From the NCBI GenBank assembly GCA_016218685.1, contig JACRDD010000002.1, positions 1 through 64,000 on the forward strand: 64,000 nt of DNA. Direction: 5' to 3'. Both the position numbers and the translations under genes were made by a program. This DNA comes from Desulfobacterales bacterium. Its GTDB lineage: Bacteria; Desulfobacterota; Desulfobacteria; Desulfobacterales; Desulfosarcinaceae. The notes under the pieces are model-generated. The model saw nothing but the letters and a program-made list of their open reading frames with translations, did no database searches and was not told the DNA's origin. Positions 1 to 8,204 of this stretch are shown here, piece after piece (position 1 is the stretch's first letter; every line of letters begins with the position of its first letter).

Positions 1-2
1 CC

Positions 3-236
3 TGTAGTATGAGCCGAAAAGGGGACTGTTGGGACAATGCGGTCGCGGAAAGCTTCTTTCACTCCCTAAAAACAGAGTGGATGACGGATACGCTGTACAC
101 CACACGTGAGCAAGCAAGGCGCGACGTGGTAGCGTATATTGAGATGTTTTATAACTGCAAACGAATTCACTCTTTTATCTACTACAGCAATCCAAATGAG
201 ATCGAGAAAATGATCGAGATATCAAAATCGTCTTAA
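3..236 (+). CDS. IS3-family transposase OrfB, C-terminal end (partial)
   Basis: This is the last part of a DDE integrase-type transposase whose 5' end lies outside the window; the frame is open to the left edge. The stretch SMSRKGDCWDNAVAESFF is the conserved IS3-family block, and the Glu in AESFF is the third residue of the DDE catalytic triad. The following KTEW and the RxHSxxxYxNP-like tail are also typical of the family. The tail keeps the usual length and stop codon, so nothing here shows decay. Whether the whole element is intact cannot be judged. It marks the left edge as a transposition site next to the shikimate kinase gene. Confidence 0.93.
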   Translation, partial: CSMSRKGDCWDNAVAESFFHSLKTEWMTDTLYTTREQARRDVVAYIEMFYNCKRIHSFIYYSNPNEIEKMIEISKSS

Positions 237-268
237 AGGGGTGTACCTTTTTACTTGACCACATCAAT
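237..268 (+). mobile_element. Probable right end of the IS3-family element
   Basis: Directly after the transposase stop comes GGTGTACCTTTTTACTTGAC followed by CACATCA. IS3-family elements usually end 20-40 bases after orfB with an inverted repeat finishing in CA. The left repeat is outside the window, so the exact end and the target duplication cannot be fixed. Confidence 0.35.
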
Positions 269-347
269 CCCGGATGGTCCGGAACATAAGCACAAAGGCA
301 GGGTTTTGTCCGAAAAGGCCATGGTTTTCTTCATGGAAAGGGAATAG

Positions 348-947
348 ATGTCGAAAAGCATCAACATTTTGCGCGATCGGACACCCAGGCTTTCGAATCT
401 CGTGTTAATCGGAATGCCTGGTTCGGGCAAAAGCACCGTTGGTGTCTGTCTCGCCAAGCGGACGGCCCGCGACTTCGTGGATACGGACCTGCTCATTCAA
501 ACCTCGGAGAAGCGGAAATTGCAGGCCATTGTCGATACGGACGGGTATATGGCGCTGCGGAAAATCGAGGAAAGCATTCTGCTCGACCTGCGCGTCCAGA
601 ACCACGTGATTGCCACGGGGGGCAGCGCGGTCTACAGTGAACGTGCCATGTCCCATCTCAAGGCGGATGGCCTGGCCGTCTTTCTCGATGTGGACTTGGC
701 GCAGTTGGAAGCGAGGATTCACGATTACGGCACCCGTGGTCTGGCCAAGCGACCGGAGCAGAGCCTTGCCGACCTGTTCCAGGAGCGCCGCGGGCTCTAC
801 CGCCAATACGCGGACATCACCATCACCTGCACGGCCGGGATGACCCAGGAAGATCTCTGCGCACGCATCGCGGAAGCCACGCGACGCTTCGATGGCGGCG
901 CCGACGGCCTGGACGATCATGCGGCGCGAAGCCCGGTTGCAGAATAA
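348..947 (+). CDS. aroK: Shikimate kinase-like protein
   Basis: A 199-residue P-loop kinase predicted to phosphorylate shikimate in the cytoplasm for aromatic amino acid synthesis. The Walker A loop is GMPGSGKST at about residues 22-30, the magnesium/substrate motif DTD follows at about 45-47, and the lid has RGLAKRP. The substrate-binding loop reads GGS where most shikimate kinases have GGG. It has an extra N-terminal segment of about 15 residues and a C-terminal tail, so it is slightly longer than AroK of E. coli (173 residues). GGAAAGGG before the ATG serves as ribosome binding site. A related small-molecule kinase such as gluconate kinase is less likely because of the DTD motif and the lid. 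Confidence 0.8.
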   Translation: MSKSINILRDRTPRLSNLVLIGMPGSGKSTVGVCLAKRTARDFVDTDLLIQTSEKRKLQAIVDTDGYMALRKIEESILLDLRVQNHVIATGGSAVYSERAMSHLKADGLAVFLDVDLAQLEARIHDYGTRGLAKRPEQSLADLFQERRGLYRQYADITITCTAGMTQEDLCARIAEATRRFDGGADGLDDHAARSPVAE

Positions 948-979
948 AGAAGATACAGGGACAATTGGAGGGGAGCGCC

Positions 980-1408
980 ATGAAAGACACATTGAAGCCC
1001 GGCATAGAACACAGCTTTACTTTCCCCATCACGGCCGCCAAGACCGTCCCGGCGCTCTATCCGGAAGCCGAAGAATTTCGCGCCATGCCCGAGGTCTTCG
1101 CCACGGGCTACATGGTCGGCTTCATCGAGTGGACCTGCATCCAGGCGGTAAATCCCCATCTGGACTGGCCGCGGGAGCAGACGGTGGGCACGCGCATCGA
1201 GGTCAGCCACCTGGCGGCGACGCCGCCGGGGCTGTCCGTCACCGCCAAAGTAAGACTAGTGGAGGTGGAGGGGCGGCGGCTGGTCTTCGAGGTGGAGGCC
1301 TGGGATGACATCGATCTTATCGCCCGGGGTCAACACGAACGCTTTGTGATCGACAAGGCGAAGTTCGACGGCAAATTGAAGGGAAAGGCCGAGCTCAAGA
1401 GTAAATAA
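980..1408 (+). CDS. FlK-like hotdog thioesterase
   Basis: A 142-residue protein that resembles the fluoroacetyl-CoA thioesterase (FlK) group of hotdog-fold acyl-CoA thioesterases: an N-terminal TVPALYPE-like stretch, then GYMVGFIEWTC around residues 35-45, then V/L-rich strands with SHLAATPPG and HERFVID near the end. The product would hydrolyse a small acyl-CoA in the cytoplasm; the substrate is not known. The start at 980 was chosen because GGAGGGGAG at 967-975 is an ideal ribosome binding site for it. A TTG at 965 overlaps that site and is unlikely. It lies 32 bases after the shikimate kinase and may be co-transcribed. Confidence 0.75.
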   Translation: MKDTLKPGIEHSFTFPITAAKTVPALYPEAEEFRAMPEVFATGYMVGFIEWTCIQAVNPHLDWPREQTVGTRIEVSHLAATPPGLSVTAKVRLVEVEGRRLVFEVEAWDDIDLIARGQHERFVIDKAKFDGKLKGKAELKSK

Positions 1409-1468
1409 AGCCGCCGCCTGCCTTAGCAGCTTGTTAGGTACTCACTTGAAGAGGCGAAGGATTTGTCC

Positions 1469-2713
1469 ATGGAAAGAGTGCAGAGCCTCCTGGGGCTTCT
1501 ATCCATCGTCGCCCTGGCCTGGGCGATGAGCGAAAACCGTCGCCGCTTCCCCGTCCGATTGGCCCTCTTCGGCATATCCGGTCAGATCGCGCTGGCTTTG
1601 CTGCTGCTCAAGATCTCCATTTTTCAAAACTTTTTCATGCTGCTGAATCGCGTCGTCCTGGCCCTGGAAGCCTCCACGATGGCCGGGACCAGCATGGTGT
1701 TCGGCTATCTGGGGGGCGGCCCCCTGCCCTTCGAAGCCGCGGCGCCGGCCAACCTCTTCATTCTCGCCTTTCGGGCCTTGCCCCTGGTGCTCGTGATCAG
1801 CGCCCTCTCGGCGCTGCTGTTCTACTGGCGAGTACTGCCGTGGGTCGTCCAAGGGTTTGCCTGGTGCCTGACCAAGACGCTCGGCATCGGCGGCGCCGAG
1901 GGCTTGAGCGTATCGGCCAATGTCTTCGTGGGCATGGTGGAGGCGCCGCTGTTCGTCCGGCCCTACCTGCGGACGATGACCCGCAGCGAACTCTTCTCCG
2001 TGATGTCCACCGGCCTGGCCGGGATCGCCGGTACGGTCATGGTGCTCTACGCCTCGATTCTGGGCGACACCATCCCGGGGGTGTTGGGCCATATCCTGGT
2101 GGCCTCCATCATCAGCGTGCCGGCCGCCGTGACCATCTCCAAAATCATGATCCCCGAAACCCGGCCGGTCACCGGCGGAGAGCTCGTTTTCGAAGAGGCG
2201 CATAACAGCATGGATGCCATCACGCGCGGCACCGTCGAGGGGGTGCAACTGCTGATCAACATCGTGGCCATGCTGGTGGTGCTGGTGGCGCTGGTCCACC
2301 TGGTCAATCTGATGCTGGGGCTGCTGCCCCACCTGGGCGCCGAACCCATTACCCTGCAGCGCCTTTTCGGCTACATCAGCGCGCCGCTGGTCTGGTTGAT
2401 CGGGGTGCCCTGGGCCGAGGCGCCCGCCGCCGGCCGCCTGCTGGCCACCAAGACCATCCTCAACGAATTCGTGGCCTACCTGGATATGAGCCGGCTGCCG
2501 CCCGGAACCCTGAGCCCCCGCACGGCGCTGATCATGACCTACGCCTTGTGCGGCTTTGCCAACCCGGGCTCCCTGGGCATCATGATCGGCGGCATGAGCA
2601 CCATGGCCCCCGAACGGCGCGGCGAAATCGTTTCCCTGGGGTTGCGCTCGGTCATCGCCGGCACCCTGGCCACCTGCATGACCGGCGCGGTGATCGGATT
2701 GCTGTGGGCGTAG
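1469..2713 (+). CDS. Concentrative nucleoside transporter (CNT) family protein
   Basis: A 414-residue inner-membrane protein with about ten hydrophobic segments. It has the CNT/NupC family hallmarks: the GxxEGLSVSANVFVGxxEAPLFVRPYL block near residue 145, then ILNEFVAY and CGFANPGSLGIMIGG in the C-terminal half. CNT proteins import nucleosides with protons or sodium. The length matches the family (about 400). A TTG two codons upstream (1463) is in frame, but GAGGCGAAGG at 1450-1460 is better spaced for the ATG at 1469. No nucleoside catabolic genes are adjacent. Confidence 0.88.
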   Translation: MERVQSLLGLLSIVALAWAMSENRRRFPVRLALFGISGQIALALLLLKISIFQNFFMLLNRVVLALEASTMAGTSMVFGYLGGGPLPFEAAAPANLFILAFRALPLVLVISALSALLFYWRVLPWVVQGFAWCLTKTLGIGGAEGLSVSANVFVGMVEAPLFVRPYLRTMTRSELFSVMSTGLAGIAGTVMVLYASILGDTIPGVLGHILVASIISVPAAVTISKIMIPETRPVTGGELVFEEAHNSMDAITRGTVEGVQLLINIVAMLVVLVALVHLVNLMLGLLPHLGAEPITLQRLFGYISAPLVWLIGVPWAEAPAAGRLLATKTILNEFVAYLDMSRLPPGTLSPRTALIMTYALCGFANPGSLGIMIGGMSTMAPERRGEIVSLGLRSVIAGTLATCMTGAVIGLLWA

Positions 2714-2865
2714 GGCGGTGGCCGGTCGATGGTCGCAACCTGTTGGGGGGCCGACTTGGAGCGTGCGCATAAAGATCCGATTCTGAAGCATGCGAAGATC
2801 GAGAAAGGCATCGAGATCCGGAGGGGTTTGGATTCAATCGAGGGAACCTTAAAAGGCTAATCGCC

Positions 2866-3045
2866 ATGAGCTATAGAGAGGAACAGCGGCGACGTAAAGA
2901 AAAGAGAAGTCACGATGCCTGGCAAAAAATACTCAAGACGCCGGAGAAGTACATTGCCTGCGACCCAAACGAAATGCTGAAGGCTGCCCGCGATCTGCCC
3001 GATACGAAAGCATGGCTGGCCTATTTGAAAGCAAGATACTGGTGA
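2866..3045 (+). CDS. Small uncharacterised protein, 59 residues
   Basis: An open frame of 59 residues that starts MSYREEQRRRKEKRSHDAWQ and ends LAYLKARYW. It is strongly basic at the N terminus and Trp/Tyr-rich at the C terminus, with a composition that looks like a real soluble protein rather than a chance frame. It fills an otherwise empty gap and does not overlap any likely gene; only a weak AAAAGG precedes the start. No known family was recognised. It could be a nucleic-acid-binding small protein, but that is a guess. Confidence 0.45.
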   Translation: MSYREEQRRRKEKRSHDAWQKILKTPEKYIACDPNEMLKAARDLPDTKAWLAYLKARYW

Positions 3046-3101
3046 AAGCAGCGCACAACCGGGTATGCGCTCTCACTAAAAACCTACCAAGGAGGAGTGA
3101 A

Positions 3102-3413
3102 ATGTTCAAAAAGCTACTTGTTCTGGCAGTCACGGCATCGCTCGTTTTTATAACCGCGCCGCTCTATGCGGAGACTAAGGGCGACGCCGCCATCCAGCGG
3201 CCTGCCGGTTCGCTGGCAGCGAAAATTACCAATATCAACGGGAATATCATCACGATCGCCGATGATCGCGGGAATACCAAGACGCTGGAGATGTCATCCA
3301 CAAAAGGCTTGGCGGTGGGCGTTATAACAGGTTGGTGCGAACAGGACTGCAGAAGCCTTAAAGTCGGAGATCAAACGATCCGAGTTCAGCGGGTGGTCGA
3401 AAGCAAGCGTTAG
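3102..3413 (+). CDS. Small periplasmic protein, function unknown
   Basis: A 103-residue protein with a clear Sec signal peptide (MFKKLLVLAVTASLVFITAP, cleavage after about LYA at residues 21-23). The mature part has a short beta-rich pattern, AKITNINGNIITIADDRGN, resembling the SH3/OB-like repeats of small periplasmic copper- or ligand-binding proteins, and a Cys pair WCEQDC that could form a disulfide. The start at 3102 is chosen from GGAGGAG at 3091-3097; the frame extends upstream, but the signal peptide begins here. No specific function can be assigned. Confidence 0.72.
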   Translation: MFKKLLVLAVTASLVFITAPLYAETKGDAAIQRPAGSLAAKITNINGNIITIADDRGNTKTLEMSSTKGLAVGVITGWCEQDCRSLKVGDQTIRVQRVVESKR

Positions 3414-3507
3414 GGCGCCAAGACAACCGCGCGGCCACAAGATGTCTTATGCGCAGGCAAACGATCCACATCTAAACATGGATCAAAGACGATAGGGAGT
3501 TTTCATC

Positions 3508-4356
3508 ATGACCGCTTATAAGCACAGCATGGGCGTCTTTTTATCCTCGGACCGCGTGCGAATCTTCTATCAGAGCTGGCAGGTGGCGCATCCCAAGGGA
3601 ATTCTCGTGATCTCCCACGGGCTGGGGGAGCACTCCGGCCGCTATCAGAATCTGCTGGAGACGCTCTCCGGCAAAGGGATTTCGCTTTATGCCGCCGACC
3701 ACCGGGGCAGCGGCATGTCCGGCGGCATCCGCGGCCATGTGGACGACTTCGGCAAATTCCACAGAGACATCAAGCACCTGATCGATGCGGTGGTTAAGCA
3801 GGAAAACCCGGGCGTGCCGATCCTCCTACTGGGGCACAGCCTGGGCGGACTCATCGCGGAACTCTATGCCCTCGCCTATCCCGGGGATTTGGGCGGCCTG
3901 ATTCTCTCCGCGCCGGCCCTGATGCCGAGCGTGGCGGTGCCCATGTGGAAAAAGACGATGAGCAAAGTGGTTTCGAAGTTTTTCCCGCGCATGACGGTCA
4001 GCAACGAAATCGATCCGAACTACATTTCCACTGAAAAGGCCGTGGTTCAAGCCTATCTGGACGACCCCCTGGTACATGACCGGGTCTCGACCAAATTCTA
4101 TCAGGAGTATTTGAAAGCGGCCAGGGTGGCCATCAAGTACGCCAGGGAACTCCGAATGCCGCTGCTGTTGATTCACGGAACGGCCGATAAAATGGTGAGC
4201 GTTCAAAGCAGCCGGCACATTTTTCAGGCAGCGGCCTCCCAAGACAAGACCCTGGAGATATTTGACGGCCTTTTCCATGAGACCATGAATGAAAAAGTGG
4301 AACAACGCGAAAAGGTCCTGGGCATCATGGAACAGTGGATTCTCAAGCATCTTTAG
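3508..4356 (+). CDS. Alpha/beta hydrolase, monoacylglycerol lipase type
   Basis: A 282-residue serine hydrolase of the lysophospholipase/monoacylglycerol lipase group (S33-like, Hydrolase_4). The oxyanion-hole motif HGLGEHSGRY lies at residues 37-46, the nucleophile elbow GHSLGG at 109-114 gives Ser111, an HGTADK loop near residue 225 supplies the Asp, and the His is in LFHE near the end. No signal peptide is present, so it acts in the cytoplasm, probably on mono- or lysolipids. AGGGAG precedes the ATG. It is followed at once by the GNAT gene. Confidence 0.85.
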   Translation: MTAYKHSMGVFLSSDRVRIFYQSWQVAHPKGILVISHGLGEHSGRYQNLLETLSGKGISLYAADHRGSGMSGGIRGHVDDFGKFHRDIKHLIDAVVKQENPGVPILLLGHSLGGLIAELYALAYPGDLGGLILSAPALMPSVAVPMWKKTMSKVVSKFFPRMTVSNEIDPNYISTEKAVVQAYLDDPLVHDRVSTKFYQEYLKAARVAIKYARELRMPLLLIHGTADKMVSVQSSRHIFQAAASQDKTLEIFDGLFHETMNEKVEQREKVLGIMEQWILKHL

Positions 4357-4392
4357 CCGGTGGATGAGTTGCGGATTCCAGAAGGGGGGGAA

Positions 4393-4902
4393 GTGACCGC
4401 TCAAAAAAGCCAAACCCATGTCCGCGTCGCATCGCCCGACGATGCCGAAGCCATTGCGGCCATTTACAATCACTACATCACCCAGACGATTATCACCTTC
4501 GAGGAAGAGGCGGTATCGGCCGCCGACATCCGTCAGCGCATGGAAGAGGTTCAGGCCTCGTCCCTGCCCTGGTGGGTTGCCGAGCACGGTGGCCAGATCG
4601 CGGGCTATGCTTATGCCAGCAAATGGAAGGGGCGCTGCGCCTACCGTTTCTCCACGGAAGTATCGATATATATCAATCCGGTCCACGTGCGGCAGGGCAT
4701 CGGCACGGAAATCTACAGCCGCCTGCTGCCAACCTTAAAGCACATCGGCATCCATGTCGCCATCGGCGGCATCGCCCTTCCCAATGAGGCCAGTATCGCC
4801 CTGCATGAAAAATTCGGATTCGTGAAAGTCGCGCATTTTAAGGAAGTCGGCTTCAAATTCAACCGCTGGATCGACGTCGGCTATTGGCAGCGCAAGCTGT
4901 AG
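4393..4902 (+). CDS. GNAT family N-acetyltransferase, phosphinothricin-acetyltransferase-like
   Basis: A GNAT-fold acetyltransferase of about 169 residues. The N-terminal pattern ASPDDAEAIAAIYNHYI, the central VSIYINPVHVRQGIGTEIYSRLL (acetyl-CoA loop R/QGxGxE) and the C-terminal HEKFGFVKVAHFKEVGFKF match the PAT/MddA group, which acetylates phosphinothricin, methionine sulfoximine or similar amines. The real substrate is unknown. The start is uncertain: GTG at 4393 is preceded by a G-rich stretch, while GTG at 4360 would overlap nearly to the hydrolase stop (4 bases away) and suggests coupling. The two genes form a small operon. Confidence 0.82.
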   Translation: MTAQKSQTHVRVASPDDAEAIAAIYNHYITQTIITFEEEAVSAADIRQRMEEVQASSLPWWVAEHGGQIAGYAYASKWKGRCAYRFSTEVSIYINPVHVRQGIGTEIYSRLLPTLKHIGIHVAIGGIALPNEASIALHEKFGFVKVAHFKEVGFKFNRWIDVGYWQRKL

Positions 4903-4923
4903 GATTGGACGCGCCGGACGGGA

Positions 4924-6984
4924 TCACTGCACCTCGATGGCGCCGATATCGCCATTGCCGTCCACCCCTCTCGAACGTCTCAATTGATCCGTAGGGGTCA
5001 GCGCGGCGGATGCGTTGTCCGTCTCGACCCACATAAGGATGGCTGCGTTTTCGGCCAGCGCGCCGGTGGAAAAGAGCGCCTGCCAGGCATCGTCGCCGAT
5101 CAGCTCCGGCCCCATGCCGGGAATCGCTTCGGCGGCGAGGGCCGTGTCCAACCGGTGCCAGAATTCGATGTAGGGGTAGTTGTAGAGCTCCTTGGGCCAG
5201 GTCACGGCCGGGCCGAACCATTGCGTATCCGCCAGGGTCAAAATGGGATTGCCATTGGGATTGGTATAGGGCTGAACACCCGCGGTTTCGTCGTCGCTAT
5301 CCACGGTTTGCAGGAAAGTTTCGAAGTCCGAAGTAAAAGCGGCCGCGAATCCGGCGAGCCCGTAATGATTTTCTACCCGGTCGAGGAAGATCGCCAGGAA
5401 GTTGTCGCTGGCGCCGTTTGAGATACTGTATTCGGCGTAGGTCTCATGGATCGTGATCCGTGCAGCCGGCACCCGATCGAGGGCGCTGCCGGCCGGTTCG
5501 TAGTAGAGCACGGCCGGTGTACCGGCAGCGACGCCGGCAGACAGAATGGTGTCCGAGTAGGTGACGCCGGTGGTCAGGTCCAGCACCGCACCCGCGGCCT
5601 CGCCGTCCGCATCGCCCTGTTTGGGATAGTGCTTGCGGCAGAGCGACAGCCAGCCGGTTTCGCCCACCGGGACCAGGATCTGGGAGAAGTCCAGCACGCC
5701 GAAGCGGTTGTGCCCCCTGCTCTTGAAGTAAAAGAGCGAGCCGGTGAAGATATCGTGGTCGTAGACAGCGGCCACCGTGCCGTCCGCCGGATCGAGTTCG
5801 AAGAGCGTGTTGCCGCTGACGATGGATTGGCCGATGACCAGGTCTTCGACGCCATGGGCGTTGCCGATGGTGGCGGCGATGGCGCCGGCCAGGTTGCGCT
5901 TGCCCAGATCGTCGGTGCGGGGATAGCCGTACACCTCGTTTTGGGTGATGGTGCAACTGGTCACAACCAGGTAACCGTTGGACATGTAGACGGCACCGCC
6001 GCGCCAGTAGCCCATGGCCAGCAGAAAGGGCGGCAGGCCGGGGGAGGGTTCGGCCAGGTTCTGGGCGATGGTGCAATTGGTCAGCGTCAGGCTTTTGCGC
6101 TGGCCGATGCCGCCGCCGTCGGAATAGATGCCGGCACCATAGACAAAAAGGCCGCCGATGCGGTTGCCGGTGACGGCGCAGCGCTCGATGGTCGATCCCT
6201 GGGCGCTGCTGTCGTTTGCGCCGCCCACCGAGTAGACGCCGCCGCCCGCCGCGCCGCCGCCCGTGACCGTGTTGCCGCTGATGGTGCAGCCGACCAGTTG
6301 CACCCGGTTGGCGTACACGCCGCCGCCGAAGGCCCCCCGGTCCCGGGACGAGTCGAAATCCCCCAGGCAATGGTTGTCATAAAGGGTGCAGTTCACCAGA
6401 CGCGCCGTTCCCCAGACAGCAACGGCGCCGCCCCGGGCCAGGGTCCAGGGCTGATCATCGGGATCGCCGGTGGAGATATCTTCGGCCACGCTGTTGCCGC
6501 CGGTGATGGTGACATGGGTCAGGGTCAAATTGCCGTAGACCGCCAGCACCCGGGCATCCGTGGCCCCGGTCCAGGCCAGCGTGATGCCCGCGGGGAGCGC
6601 CGAGGCGTCGATGACCACATTCTTGCGGGCGTAGAGCGCGGATTTGCCGTAATCCCGGTCGAAATAGCCCACCAGGTAAGTTACGGGCCCGCTGGGCTCT
6701 TGGCGCATGCCCATGACTTCGCCTTTGAGGATCGTGTGGGCCGCTCCGACGATGGACAGTTCGATGGTGCCGCCGTCAAGGTCCTCCTCGAAGGCGATGG
6801 TTTGTCCCGATTGGGCGGAGGCCAGGGCGCTGCGCAGGGTGACGGTGCCCTGGGGCGGGCTTTGAATGTCCGCCAGGCTGTTCACGATGATCGGCGGGTA
6901 ATCGGTGTCATCGGAGCCGCCGCCGCAGCCCGCGCACAGCAAGCCGCACGAAAGAAGAATGACTATAGAAAGTATTTTATTCAT
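4924..6984 (-). CDS. Large lipoprotein with right-handed parallel beta-helix
   Basis: A 686-residue secreted lipoprotein. A signal peptide ends in the lipobox LLCAGC with Cys20, followed by a Gly/Ser/Asp linker. From about residue 130 to 400 there are repeating turns such as LTLTHVTITGGN, ARLVNCTLYDNH, VQLVGCTISGNTV and LTLTNCTIAQN, the pattern of right-handed parallel beta-helix/CSLREA-type surface proteins. The opening VNSLADIQSPPQGTVTLRSAL matches the start of that group. The last third is less repetitive. Such proteins are displayed on the outer membrane and may bind or cut polysaccharide; no catalytic residues are obvious. It faces the GNAT gene tail to tail. Confidence 0.82.
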   Translation of the reverse strand: MNKILSIVILLSCGLLCAGCGGGSDDTDYPPIIVNSLADIQSPPQGTVTLRSALASAQSGQTIAFEEDLDGGTIELSIVGAAHTILKGEVMGMRQEPSGPVTYLVGYFDRDYGKSALYARKNVVIDASALPAGITLAWTGATDARVLAVYGNLTLTHVTITGGNSVAEDISTGDPDDQPWTLARGGAVAVWGTARLVNCTLYDNHCLGDFDSSRDRGAFGGGVYANRVQLVGCTISGNTVTGGGAAGGGVYSVGGANDSSAQGSTIERCAVTGNRIGGLFVYGAGIYSDGGGIGQRKSLTLTNCTIAQNLAEPSPGLPPFLLAMGYWRGGAVYMSNGYLVVTSCTITQNEVYGYPRTDDLGKRNLAGAIAATIGNAHGVEDLVIGQSIVSGNTLFELDPADGTVAAVYDHDIFTGSLFYFKSRGHNRFGVLDFSQILVPVGETGWLSLCRKHYPKQGDADGEAAGAVLDLTTGVTYSDTILSAGVAAGTPAVLYYEPAGSALDRVPAARITIHETYAEYSISNGASDNFLAIFLDRVENHYGLAGFAAAFTSDFETFLQTVDSDDETAGVQPYTNPNGNPILTLADTQWFGPAVTWPKELYNYPYIEFWHRLDTALAAEAIPGMGPELIGDDAWQALFSTGALAENAAILMWVETDNASAALTPTDQLRRSRGVDGNGDIGAIEVQ

Positions 6985-7132
6985 AGCGAAACGCCCCTTA
7001 TAGTTTTGCTTTGATCCACGGCTTTAATGAAGCTTGTGAGATATTAACATGTTTCAAAGCCTAAATGGGAGGAAGCTTGAATAGCGCTGCGTGTTGTATT
7101 ATGGCATCGAAATCATACGAGGAGGTGCGGAC

Positions 7133-8140
7133 ATGGTGGTGTCCGGCAAGAGTAAAGCCGAGGGCCAGACATGGCCCGCGTGGCATGTCACGCTGAGAAA
7201 TTACCGCAATTCGAGTGCCTGGACGGCCGCTTGGCAGTTGGCCAATACGCTGCTTCCGTATGTCGGCCTGTGGGGGCTGATGATCGCGTCGATGCGCGCA
7301 GGCTATTCTTATGGGGTGACCCTGGCGCTCGCGTTCGTGGCCGCCTTGTTTCTCGTTCGGATATTCATCCTTTTCCATGACTGCGTGCACGGCTCGCTGT
7401 TTCCGAGGCTGGGCGTCAACACCTTCTTAGGCCATGCCTTGGGGGTGCTGGTGTTCACGCCCTTTGACGACTGGCGCTACAGTCATCTGCGGCACCATGC
7501 CAGCTACGCCGACCTGGACGCCCGCGGGTTCGGCGATATCTGGACCATGACCCGCTCGGAATACGAAGAGGCGTCCCAGGCCAAACGCTGGTCTTACCGC
7601 CTCTACCGCCATCCGCTGATCCTGTTCGGGCTGGGAGCGGTTTTCAGTTTTCTGCTGCGCTTTCGCTTGCCGGTACGCCTGTCGGAGCGCAAAGCCCGGG
7701 CCAGCGTGCTGTTCACCAATCTGCTCATCGCCGTGATCGTTCTGATAGCGGCCAAGACCATCGGCTTGCGCACCTACCTCTCCATTCAATTACCGGTCAT
7801 CTGGTTTGCGGGCGTGATGGGGATCTGGCTTTTCTATGTGCAACACCAGTTCGAGGGCGTCTATTGGGCCCGACGGCAAGAGTGGGATGCGATGCGGGCG
7901 GCCATGGAAGGCAGCTCTTTTTACGATTTACCGGCGGTGCTGCGCTGGTTCTCGGCCAACATCGGATACCATTATATCCATCATCTGAGCCCGCGCATTC
8001 CCAACTATCGGCTCAAGTCGTGCTACGATGGGGTGCCGGCGCTGCGGAGCAAGCCGGCCCTCACGATCCGGAAGAGTCTATCCGGCATTCGTCTGAAGCT
8101 GTGGGATGAAAAAAAGAAACAACTGGTCGGCTTCCCTTGA
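7133..8140 (+). CDS. Membrane fatty acid desaturase
   Basis: A 335-residue di-iron membrane enzyme that inserts a double bond into acyl chains using oxygen and electrons from a ferredoxin or cytochrome. All three histidine boxes are intact: HDCVH at residues 82-86, HLRHH at 118-122 and HYIHH at 280-284, and there is the QHQFEG stretch at 237-242 typical of omega-6/delta-12 desaturases. Hydrophobic segments lie around 35-80 and 165-235. The ATG at 7133 follows GAGGAGGTG; an upstream in-frame GTG at 7091 has no such site. An oxygen-requiring desaturase is unexpected if the host is a strict anaerobe. Confidence 0.9.
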   Translation: MVVSGKSKAEGQTWPAWHVTLRNYRNSSAWTAAWQLANTLLPYVGLWGLMIASMRAGYSYGVTLALAFVAALFLVRIFILFHDCVHGSLFPRLGVNTFLGHALGVLVFTPFDDWRYSHLRHHASYADLDARGFGDIWTMTRSEYEEASQAKRWSYRLYRHPLILFGLGAVFSFLLRFRLPVRLSERKARASVLFTNLLIAVIVLIAAKTIGLRTYLSIQLPVIWFAGVMGIWLFYVQHQFEGVYWARRQEWDAMRAAMEGSSFYDLPAVLRWFSANIGYHYIHHLSPRIPNYRLKSCYDGVPALRSKPALTIRKSLSGIRLKLWDEKKKQLVGFP

Positions 8141-8204
8141 ACCATGGAAAGTGTACGCCACCTCAAATCCGGGCAGCCTCTATCTACGAAGATAAGGAGT
8201 AAAT

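Noticed and set aside
5446-7014. A 522-codon plus-strand frame opposite the beta-helix lipoprotein
   Set aside because: Gly/Ala/Val/Arg-rich shadow; the minus strand has a lipobox and beta-helix repeats.
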